A stretch of DNA of 64,000 nucleotides, from assembly GCA_027006175.1 (NCBI GenBank), contig JALTKS010000038.1, forward strand, positions 88,080-152,079. The letters run 5' to 3'. Shown one piece after another: positions 17,648-25,107 of this stretch (the first letter of the stretch is position 1; every line of letters starts with the position of its first letter). The position numbers were made by a program, and so were the translations under genes. The notes under the pieces are model-generated. The model was given only the letters and a program-made list of their open reading frames with translations, ran no database searches and was not told the DNA's origin. This DNA is from Gammaproteobacteria bacterium (GTDB lineage: Bacteria > Pseudomonadota > Gammaproteobacteria > AKS1).

Positions 17648-17751
17648 AGTTAACGCCTTGCTCAGTGGCAATTCAAAGTGGCACGTTTTTGTGCAGACAA
17701 AACAAGTGCCGCTTTTAATTTGACCACTGGAGCTATTTTTAGCCATTAAAC
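17648..17751 (-). other. attC-like site
   Basis: The minus-strand 3' end reads GAGCAAGGCGTTAACTT. The 5' side overlaps the nuclease stop codon. Two imperfect inner arms of about 22-24 bases (CAGTGG...GCGGCAC and GTGCCAC...CCACTG) give a long cruciform, as expected of attC. The 5' limit is approximate. Confidence 0.5.
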
Positions 17752-18653
17752 TTATTCACTGCTAGATATGCTTCACCTGTTTGCGAAGCATGTCTTCTTA
17801 CTCTTGATATAATATCAGCAAACCCCATAACTCCAGAAAGGAATAAATATAAGTGGCTTGCATCAAGAAGTAAAAGTGTTGATTTATTACCAGAAGCATC
17901 ATTTATAGATATACTACTGTAACCAGATATTGACACCATTATTCCCATAGTATTATCAGCCATTTTATTAACTTTAGCTTTTAACGAGTCAATATCTGTT
18001 ACTCCAGATTGATTTTTTGTGAATTTTAGCTCTACAAGATACGTAGTTCCATCATGCGTTAATGAACCATCGATTTGGCGACCATCACTTTTATATGGTT
18101 TTCTGTTTGTTATTTCACAAAAATCCAAAAGTTCATAGAACCAACTTTCAAACTCATAGCCACCTTCCTGAGTTCCAACTTTTGTGTGCATTGTATCAAG
18201 ATCAGTTTGTAATTTTGATTTATCGGTCAGCGACCGTTGGATTTTTTGCCTTTCTTTTCTGGCTTTTGCTTGTGCTTCTTTCCGCTCTTTCTCCGTTTTA
18301 ATCTCTATATCTTGTTTATTTAAATAAGATTTAAGTTCCTGTACTGCTTTATGTGCATTTTGTATTTTTTCATCTGAATCTTCCCAGTTTCTAAGGTCTG
18401 GAAATGTCGTCTGCTCCGACAAGTTTCTTGCCATTTCAAAAATAACTGCTTTTCCTTTATCTGTTGCTTGTAATTTTTGAAATAGTCTATCTAAAAGTTC
18501 TCTTTTTGATTCTTCACTAGACCAAGATGATACAAAAGATTCAGCAACATGCGATGCACGTAAAAACTTACGAAGTGCATTTTTACGCCAGTATGCCCTC
18601 AAAGCAGCTTCATAGGTGAGCTCTATTAATCGTGGTGTTATTTTTGTAGCCAA
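17739..18653 (-). CDS. PD-(D/E)XK-type nuclease, probable defence effector
   Basis: 304 residues with a TTG start at 18653 after AAGGGGA; no in-frame ATG is available upstream because of a stop. Residues about 1-110 are helical, about 110-150 is a Lys/Glu/Gln coiled coil (ERKEAQAKARKERQKIQ), and about 165-230 is a restriction-endonuclease-like core: GYEFESWFYELL, then RQIDGSLTHDG, then TYLVELKFTKNQ. The D and the E-x-K are in the right order for cleavage of nucleic acid. It lies 63 bp behind the 365-residue gene in the same cassette, so the two are likely partners. Confidence 0.65.
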   Translation of the reverse strand: MATKITPRLIELTYEAALRAYWRKNALRKFLRASHVAESFVSSWSSEESKRELLDRLFQKLQATDKGKAVIFEMARNLSEQTTFPDLRNWEDSDEKIQNAHKAVQELKSYLNKQDIEIKTEKERKEAQAKARKERQKIQRSLTDKSKLQTDLDTMHTKVGTQEGGYEFESWFYELLDFCEITNRKPYKSDGRQIDGSLTHDGTTYLVELKFTKNQSGVTDIDSLKAKVNKMADNTMGIMVSISGYSSISINDASGNKSTLLLLDASHLYLFLSGVMGFADIISRVRRHASQTGEAYLAVNKFNG

Positions 18654-18716
18654 ACTTTCAGATTCCCCTTTTGAGCATAATGCCGCATTTAGCGGCTTGT
18701 CCGCTAGAATACTTTA

Positions 18717-19814
18717 TTAAGAACTTTCGGTAAAAGAATGTTCAACCTCATAACCAATTTTAGAGCCTTTTTCTCCAAACATATTTACATATTTCCGAAT
18801 CTCAGGTTTTCCAGCTCCCCCAAAAACCAATTTATTAAGCGTCGCTCGTATCCCAAATTGATTCTTTAGATTTTCTAATGGGTTACTTTGTGTAGCAATT
18901 TTAAAAATACCCATTCCTGCTTCCATTGTTACAGACTTATTAGCTACACCATATCCAATTTTCTTATCAATGTATTGACTCACAGAATCCAGCTGTTTTC
19001 TGTACATGAGTAGGCCTTTCGTATCATCTTCGCTCATCGCATTCTGGAACATTCTCAGCCAATCACGTAACGACTGGAAATCACGCCTCATCTGTAGCGC
19101 AATGGATATCATTTGATCTGCCGAATTAGCCTCTTGAATAATCCTAATGGGTAATGCCGGAATATTTACATATGCTGAGAAAAGAGAATCATTGCCATAT
19201 ATTTTTTTTGTTACATTTACTTTTTTGTCAGTCAAGAATGTTATCAACTGATGCAGTGCATCTTCTGCTGGAAGCATAAATCCAGAATTAAGAAACAATC
19301 TCTTCCTTAAAGGATGCGGCGTATAGCTTTTTTCGTACACAAAGCTTCTTGCACACATCCCAGCACCACCCCACAAAGTTGCTGAAAGAAGTTGGTCTGG
19401 AGTCTGGCGCTTAGCGTTCCACCCATCAATATTTTTCTGGTGGGCAATTTTTAGCGACTCAGTTGAACATATATGTTCTACAATCCTATCGCGTGGCCCC
19501 GCGATTTTTTCAGGCTCAGACAAGAATGGATATGCTCGTACCACTCCGATCTTCTTTGCTTCTGATATAGGACTCTTAACTCCCTCCCATGAATCAGTGA
19601 ACTTTTCTTCAACAAGAATTTCATCTCGGAGTATAAGATCTGTCAAGAAATCGAATAAAGCCTCCGTCTGAATAATTGCGCTTGAAATGGGGTTGTACGA
19701 ATGCTTTCCATTATCTAATATAATCTCCCCAACAATATCACTCTCAAGTCCTTCAGTAAAAAGAGTTGAAATCTCCTGTAAAGACCAATTGTCTGCGACT
19801 ACACCTTGAGTCAT
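18717..19814 (-). CDS. Unknown protein, partner of the nuclease
   Basis: 365 residues, soluble. I recognise no domain. It starts MTQGVVADNWSLQEI, preceded by GGAGATGCA, with an attC-like end 15 bases further up. The first half is mixed alpha/beta; residues about 240-330 look helical (MISIALQMRRDFQSLRDWLRM), and the C-terminal part is basic (NKLVFGGAGKPEIRKYVNMFG). Being first in a two-gene cassette with a nuclease, it could be a sensor or specificity subunit. This is inference from gene order only. Confidence 0.55.
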   Translation of the reverse strand: MTQGVVADNWSLQEISTLFTEGLESDIVGEIILDNGKHSYNPISSAIIQTEALFDFLTDLILRDEILVEEKFTDSWEGVKSPISEAKKIGVVRAYPFLSEPEKIAGPRDRIVEHICSTESLKIAHQKNIDGWNAKRQTPDQLLSATLWGGAGMCARSFVYEKSYTPHPLRKRLFLNSGFMLPAEDALHQLITFLTDKKVNVTKKIYGNDSLFSAYVNIPALPIRIIQEANSADQMISIALQMRRDFQSLRDWLRMFQNAMSEDDTKGLLMYRKQLDSVSQYIDKKIGYGVANKSVTMEAGMGIFKIATQSNPLENLKNQFGIRATLNKLVFGGAGKPEIRKYVNMFGEKGSKIGYEVEHSFTESS

Positions 19815-19828
19815 TGCATCTCCATATT

Positions 19829-19891
19829 GCTAACGCCTTGCTCACCGTAAAATTGAGAGCGTAGTGAATAATTTTGCTGAGCGGTGTTCCC
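19829..19891 (-). other. attC-like site
   Basis: A 63-base minus-strand element from GGGAACACCGCTCAGC to GTGAGCAAGGCGTTAGC. Inner arms CACCG / CGGTG and AAAATT / AATTTT pair. The end GTTAGC fits the R' consensus, while the R'' end (GGGAAC) is degenerate. It lies about 180 bp after the 20075 stop, longer than usual. Confidence 0.5.
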
Positions 19892-20074
19892 TAGATTGTG
19901 CTATGCATCTAGCCATGTACCTTGCCTCTCTATTTGAATGAACAGTTCTAATAGGTGATTAAACAGATCCGTATAACATGATTAATATTTTCTTATAATT
20001 ATGTGTTTATTCCGTATAAACAATACTTTATGGAAAATTTATCCTCATAGCAAATCGGAACCCCATATTATCCT

Positions 20075-21319
20075 TTACCGATAATCAGTCATTGCAAGAG
20101 ATGAAATCATTCGATCTGTTATATCTTGTAATAGCATAGACTGACTCTCCAAATACGAAACTGTAAATGTAAAAGACCTACTGCCAGCAAAAACACGTAC
20201 AAGACGCACTCTGAATATTCCTGCACCGTTTAAAGCTTTTCGATGATATTCAGTTATAAATGTCGTGATTCCATTTATTGTGCGTTTTTTTGTTCCTTCC
20301 CAACTTGTAAATTTTATCCCCATTTTTTCCATGGGCGGGATCACTATATTTTTTATCTCTTGATCTAAATCACGGATATCAACCGCATTTAGTGACTTTG
20401 CATCAGCCTGAGTAATCACCGTTGCAGGATAGTAACGTATATTAACAATTCCTACTGTAGCAGCACCGACATAATAATTAGCAGCAAATGGAAGCTTGGA
20501 ATCAACGTTGGGTAGTTCCTTAATATCTAAAATAGATTTAGTTAATGTATTAAGTGTGACCTTTTGGTTGTTGGTTAACAAGACCCAATTTCCAGGCAAA
20601 TCAACAGTAACTGATTCTGGCAGCTTGATTGTTACTAAATCAGTTTTTTTACTTCCAATTTTGAAACGTGCAGATTTGCCGCGAAGATATTGTGAAATAT
20701 CATAATTTTTATTATTATATTTTACTTTAACTAAAGACGCATTACCTAGAAAAACAGTAAATGGAGAAAGTCCTTTTACGTTAATTTTTTTATTTGCACG
20801 ACCAATATCAAAAAAAAGTTTCTTCCCTTCTCGATCATAAATTTCAGTCCAGCTGTCACCAACATAGTTAAGCTCTACTGTACTTGTTTTTTCCAGCGTA
20901 TTGAATCGTTCTTTTTCTTTAGCAAAGTTAGGAGTAGACTCATGGAATGTTGATCGGCTTTTTATCATTACTGCATTTTCTAATAATATATTTGCAAGCT
21001 GTCCTTCCATAGAATTCTTGTTTTTAGATTCAGCACATCTTGAAAGCAATTGAGAGCGTACTTTCGTAGCACTCAATGTTTCAACCAAACTCGACAGAAA
21101 CATTGCCATCTTGTCAAAATGCTCATGTGATTCACTATTCTCTGCATACTTTTCCATAGATTTAGAACCATATGTCGCTGCAGTAATACCAGAAATTATC
21201 CCCAGTGCTACATAAAGAGATTGCTCTTCTGTAAGAGACTTATATTGACTACAAGTCAAAGCACTCACATTGATACTAAACATTGTCAATAAAATACCAA
21301 TCAGAAAATGTTTCATCAT
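20075..21319 (-). CDS. Secreted protein with RodZ-like DUF4115 domain
   Basis: 414 residues with a signal peptide (MMKHFLIGILLTMFSINVSA). Three parts: residues about 22-115 start LTCSQYKSLTEEQ and resemble HdeA/Rap1a-type helical modules; about 145-225 match the C-terminal DUF4115 domain of RodZ (TVELNYVGDSWTEIYD, KGLSPFTVFLGNAS, ISQYLRGKSARF); about 280-410 form a domain like PsbP/DUF1795 (GIVNIRYYPATVI, GITTFITEYHRKA). No membrane anchor besides the signal peptide. This combination is unusual, and its place among defence cassettes is puzzling. Confidence 0.6.
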   Translation of the reverse strand: MMKHFLIGILLTMFSINVSALTCSQYKSLTEEQSLYVALGIISGITAATYGSKSMEKYAENSESHEHFDKMAMFLSSLVETLSATKVRSQLLSRCAESKNKNSMEGQLANILLENAVMIKSRSTFHESTPNFAKEKERFNTLEKTSTVELNYVGDSWTEIYDREGKKLFFDIGRANKKINVKGLSPFTVFLGNASLVKVKYNNKNYDISQYLRGKSARFKIGSKKTDLVTIKLPESVTVDLPGNWVLLTNNQKVTLNTLTKSILDIKELPNVDSKLPFAANYYVGAATVGIVNIRYYPATVITQADAKSLNAVDIRDLDQEIKNIVIPPMEKMGIKFTSWEGTKKRTINGITTFITEYHRKALNGAGIFRVRLVRVFAGSRSFTFTVSYLESQSMLLQDITDRMISSLAMTDYR

Positions 21320-21350
21320 TCATCCCTTAAACGTTCAATAATTTGATCAA

Positions 21351-21526
21351 TTCTTCTTTATTACTCGCCTGGAGGCGGCTTCTCAGCGACTCCCATCAGT
21401 CGCCACTATCGCATCCGACTGCTTTCTGTATTATCCAGACAGCAAAACATAAGCATTCATTCTGTTTTTCCACTCTAACTTCAGAGACTCAGCGGAAGCA
21501 GTTTCCCAGTGGGGCGTATTGTTAGT
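21351..21526 (-). other. Possible degenerate attC-like site in the gap
   Basis: Directly after the neighbouring gene the minus strand reads AACTAACAATACGCCCC, a good R'' half. The opposite end is less clear (GGCGAGTAATAAAG). Several inner inverted repeats exist, for example GCGACT / AGTCGC with a 6-base loop. Weak alone; listed because the pattern repeats in the neighbouring gaps. Confidence 0.3.
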
Positions 21527-21530
21527 TACC

Positions 21531-22364
21531 TTAACGATTTTCATCCCACTCAAGCGAGCTCTCACATTTTAAGTAATGTGCAGCTTCGAATCTTTTTAAA
21601 TAAGGTTTTTGTAACACACCGTTCATCATACCCCAAAACCATTTTTCCTTTGTTTCATTATCAATTTCTTTAGGAAAGCTATAAGTAAAATGGTACTCAC
21701 TTTTCTTGATACCAAACTCCAGAAAAGCTGGATAAAGGTAATCATAAATAGCCCAACGAATATTATTTAGCAACTCAGTTAACCAAGAGAAATAGTAGAT
21801 AAAATAGTTATCGTTAAGGTGTTCACAAAAATAATCAATGGCAAATGGGATTGATTCCAAGCTCACTTCATAACCATTGTCGCCTAACATCTTGTGAATA
21901 GATTTTGATACACCAGTAAGTCTAGATAAATTGTGTTTGGAATAATTACCTGAAATATGGAGGAGCTCAAGCCTAGATACATTTAGCTTTGCATTAATGT
22001 TTAGGTCTGGAAGCCAGAAAGTCATAGACGATCTATAATTAAGCCATTCAGATAGTGAATTTACTGCTGTTTTAAGATGCTCTATGCTATTTTCACTATT
22101 AAAACATGCAGATTTACATGCATGCTCTAATACATTCAAACACGACCCCTTTACCCCTGTAAGACCATGATCGCTAGATTCTTTGACAAAATCAAGAACT
22201 CGCAACAGAAAAAGCTCTCTATGGACTGAGTCATAAAAATTGACTTTATATTCGCCTGGAAACTGCTTCACTTCGCGTAGTTCGACTAGCGAATGATTCA
22301 CAATATTATTGAGTGCGTCTATGCAAATACAAAGCCCAATAGATTCTTGCTCTATAGCACGCAT
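21531..22364 (-). CDS. Helical protein of unknown function
   Basis: 277 residues, predicted mostly alpha-helical, no signal peptide. Its start codon is eight bases after the GTTAGGT end of an attC-like site, a classic cassette layout. The segment HISGNYSKHNLSRLTG (about 135-150) recalls the polar-His motifs of HEPN-type RNases, but I cannot establish a match. Aromatic-rich stretches (NYFIYYFSWLTELLNNIRW) suggest a helical bundle. Neighbours are DUF2971 and SEFIR genes, so a defence role is possible. Confidence 0.5.
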   Translation of the reverse strand: MRAIEQESIGLCICIDALNNIVNHSLVELREVKQFPGEYKVNFYDSVHRELFLLRVLDFVKESSDHGLTGVKGSCLNVLEHACKSACFNSENSIEHLKTAVNSLSEWLNYRSSMTFWLPDLNINAKLNVSRLELLHISGNYSKHNLSRLTGVSKSIHKMLGDNGYEVSLESIPFAIDYFCEHLNDNYFIYYFSWLTELLNNIRWAIYDYLYPAFLEFGIKKSEYHFTYSFPKEIDNETKEKWFWGMMNGVLQKPYLKRFEAAHYLKCESSLEWDENR

Positions 22365-22371
22365 AGATGGG

Positions 22372-22451
22372 CACCTAACACCGTAATCAACGGTATGTGA
22401 CTCGTTTGAGAAAGAAGGGATTAACGAAGCCCACAGAGTATCTTGTTAGGC
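22372..22451 (-). other. attC-like site (clearest of the left array)
   Basis: The minus strand begins CCTAACAAG right after the stop codon and ends GGTGTTAGGTG eight bases before the next start codon. CCTAACA and TGTTAGG are perfect complements and match RYYYAAC / GTTRRRY. The 80-base length fits attC. Confidence 0.6.
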
Positions 22452-23194
22452 TAACCAAATGGAAAAACCATATCGTCAGGTACCGTATACAACTTTGATC
22501 TGAGTATCCTTGCTTTAAAATTCGTAATACTTTTTATATCACTTTTAACTTTTTTAAATTCTGAATATTCAAGCCTTGGGTCTATCATTATCTGGTCTAT
22601 TAAAGTATGTGGTTCAACATCATACTTGTAAATAGTATTTTTTTTCCCATTTTCTTTTTCAAAATACAACAATCGAACTTCATGTTCATGTCTAAATGCT
22701 GGTCTTTTTACTAATAAAGTTTTGGCTAAAACATATGCTGGTGGGTTTATATAACCTTTAAAGACAGTATTTGCAAACGCCATTAATTTTGAATTATTCA
22801 GGTATGAAACTTTACCGATACAGCATTGTACATTTTTCCATTTACCAAGAGTGCCTGCTAAGCTGGCTGCTAATTTAGATATTGTAGTTCTTATACGCAC
22901 ACCCTTTGAATCTGGTGAATAAATTCTCCACATAGCATCCGACGCTTTGTGTCTCGTCCAACATTGGCCATAAAAATCATCTCTAAATCCTAAACGTACA
23001 ATCTCTCCATCAAGTAGCCTAGCTTTTGAATTTAAAATAAAATTTTCAAATGGGTCATCCCACTTTTCAGGGCTAACCAAAACATTAGTTTTTGTTGAAA
23101 ATAGTTCATATAGCCTATCCAACGATATTATTCGGTATATGTATTGATTTTTTACGCTTAAGTCTATGTTTATAAAATTACTTTTGTTTAGCAT
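22451..23194 (-). CDS. DUF2971 family protein
   Basis: 247 residues. Family landmarks: YRIISLDRLYELF, the SPEKWDDPFEN motif near residue 45, the central CWTRHKASDAMWRIYS, GVRIRTT, and the late FRHEHEVRLLYFEK. DUF2971 proteins are soluble, of unknown activity, and often found on mobile elements and in defence neighbourhoods. The start lies 12 bases after an attC-like GTTAGGT. Confidence 0.75.
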   Translation of the reverse strand: MLNKSNFINIDLSVKNQYIYRIISLDRLYELFSTKTNVLVSPEKWDDPFENFILNSKARLLDGEIVRLGFRDDFYGQCWTRHKASDAMWRIYSPDSKGVRIRTTISKLAASLAGTLGKWKNVQCCIGKVSYLNNSKLMAFANTVFKGYINPPAYVLAKTLLVKRPAFRHEHEVRLLYFEKENGKKNTIYKYDVEPHTLIDQIMIDPRLEYSEFKKVKSDIKSITNFKARILRSKLYTVPDDMVFPFG

Positions 23195-23205
23195 GTATTT
23201 TATAT

Positions 23206-23293
23206 ACCTAACTTTCTAATTCAGTTGAAGACAAAAACAGTGTAGTGAAGCGATCGGCGCTTTTCTTTCGCCAACTGGGCGCCTTGTTATACC
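23206..23293 (-). other. attC-like site
   Basis: On the minus strand it runs from GGTATAACAAGGCGCC to AAAGTTAGGTA. The inner arms CAGTTG / CAACTG pair and the end GTTAGGT matches GTTRRRY. About 88 bases, placed 12 bases after the SEFIR stop codon. Confidence 0.55.
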
Positions 23294-23305
23294 TTTTATT
23301 TTCAG

Positions 23306-24742
23306 TCATGGTTGTTTGGCTAGGTTTTCATATCCTAATAATGCTGCTGGGCTAAAAGATTCGAACTCCCATCTTGGTAGTTGACGCACCTTTTGTTTGT
23401 AACTTTGTAACAACTCCTCTAAATCACTAGGCTTGTCAATTGCCAAAAGGATTTTAACTTTATCAAAATATTTACTTGAAATTGAACGTACAAATATTTC
23501 AAAGCCACTATTATAATGCCCAAGCCATACCAAGGTTTCTGGCCACCATCGACTGTAATCATCTGCAGCTTCAATTTCTGCACGCATAAAAATAACAAAA
23601 TCTGCTTGTAATAGATGTCTAAATTCGATACCAACACCAGTACACCTATCTTTAAGGAGATCACCTCTTAAAGATAGCCTTCTCAATCCCAGTCGTTTAT
23701 TTCTGTGGTCTAGAGACTTCAGGTAATCTCTAAAGATTTTAAAATCTACCATGGCATCACGACCATAATCACTATTACCAGGTAAATAATATTTCTGTTC
23801 TAAAAATATATTTGCATGTTTATAATTTTCAAATTTTATAAATATTGCCATGGTATATAAAAATAGCTCATGAATAATAAATTTAAAATTATCAAAGTCC
23901 CAGTCATGGTAAGCAGTTAGATTTTCTGTTTTTTTTGTGTACAGAATTATAGTTTCAAAAAAACGGTGCAATTTCTGTATATACTCGTCACTATCAAAAT
24001 ATTGATTGACTGTAATTATTAATTGAATAAATTCATTTCTATAAGGAATGAAGCTTTCAATATTTTTTATAACTAATTCATCAAATTCTTCTTCTTTGGG
24101 TACTATTTTAAATCTCTCTAGATTTTCAGCAAATGTACTTAGGTATTCATCAATAGCACCAGACGCATATGGTTTATTGTTTTTTATTCCTTCAATTGTT
24201 CTCTTTAAACTAGTTGTTGTGCTTAATGAAATTGGTTGTTCTTCGTTGAGAAACGAAGGCTTTTTACCTATTTCAGGCTTTACATATAATGGCTTATCGT
24301 ATATCCACCTGAGAAGTTTTTCAAAATTTTCACCGTAGCTGTCAGGTTCACTTAAATCTATGTAAATTCTAGACTTATAGTAGGTAGGTAGATGAGGGCT
24401 TCCATTTTCATCTTTCTTTGTGACAATAGCGACAAATTTCTCTTGTTCTTGATTTTCATATACTTCTTTAGAAATAATCTGTGTCTCAGTTCCTACACCG
24501 CCAGCTCTTCCATCAGCTTTCTTCGCATAGGTTTCGTCTGTAACGATAGCGACTTTCTTAATGTCTGGGTCAGTAACCATTTTCTCCATAAAGGCAACTG
24601 CATCATGTCCTTCCTTTAAATCCCATTTGTCCAAAATAACATCTATACCTGCTTCTCTTAACTCTGTCGAAAAATCAATAACCCATTGCTCATGAGAAGA
24701 ATTAGACCAGCTATATGAAATAAATAATTTAGGCGCATCCAT
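23306..24742 (-). CDS. SEFIR/TIR-domain defence protein
   Basis: 478 residues from ATG 24742 (MDAPKLFISYSWSN). An upstream ATG at 24796 would add 18 residues before the domain start and is less likely. Residues 1-150 are a SEFIR/TIR-like domain: FISYSWSNSSHEQWVIDFS, box 2-like VILDKWDLKEGHDA, and KVAIVTDETYAKKADGR. The C-terminal 300 residues are helical with no recognised family. Bacterial SEFIR and TIR proteins are known to protect against phage by depleting NAD. It is the first gene of the left cassette array. Confidence 0.8.
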   Translation of the reverse strand: MDAPKLFISYSWSNSSHEQWVIDFSTELREAGIDVILDKWDLKEGHDAVAFMEKMVTDPDIKKVAIVTDETYAKKADGRAGGVGTETQIISKEVYENQEQEKFVAIVTKKDENGSPHLPTYYKSRIYIDLSEPDSYGENFEKLLRWIYDKPLYVKPEIGKKPSFLNEEQPISLSTTTSLKRTIEGIKNNKPYASGAIDEYLSTFAENLERFKIVPKEEEFDELVIKNIESFIPYRNEFIQLIITVNQYFDSDEYIQKLHRFFETIILYTKKTENLTAYHDWDFDNFKFIIHELFLYTMAIFIKFENYKHANIFLEQKYYLPGNSDYGRDAMVDFKIFRDYLKSLDHRNKRLGLRRLSLRGDLLKDRCTGVGIEFRHLLQADFVIFMRAEIEAADDYSRWWPETLVWLGHYNSGFEIFVRSISSKYFDKVKILLAIDKPSDLEELLQSYKQKVRQLPRWEFESFSPAALLGYENLAKQP

Positions 24743-24819
24743 TTTTATTTTTCTTTTATAAGTATAAATATGGGACATAAGTGCTACTTTGCGCACTCAT
24801 TTCTTGGTTTTTTAAGGTA

Positions 24820-24894
24820 TAGAAACAATTCCTTTTCTTTCATGTTCTTATTCACCAATGTTCCGTATTAGTTAAGGTGTATTATGTAGCAGTT
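24820..24894 (-). promoter_or_regulatory. Leader shared by both cassette arrays, left copy
   Basis: 75 bases on the minus strand match 45714-45788 at 60 of 75 positions without gaps (TGCTACATAA...AATACGGAA...AATAAGAA...ATGAAA...TGTTTCTA). It lies 78 bp upstream of the SEFIR start. The rest of the gap 24797-25107 behind hsdR holds nothing else recognisable. It could hold the array promoter and a tiny leader peptide. Confidence 0.6.
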
Positions 24895-25107
24895 CTACTA
24901 TAAATAGACTTTACTCCTGCTTAATCAATAACGTCAACCAAAGCTAAGTTCTTAATGTCTTCTTTGGATTGCCGCTTCTACTTGGCATCACTATAACGAA
25001 CCCGTCCGCTCCCAGTACACTCTAGTCACCTGCTTAAATTTAATGAACGGCTGCAATGGGTTAACAGCAACTATACCACCTATATTTCCATACACATGTA
25101 TCTGAAT

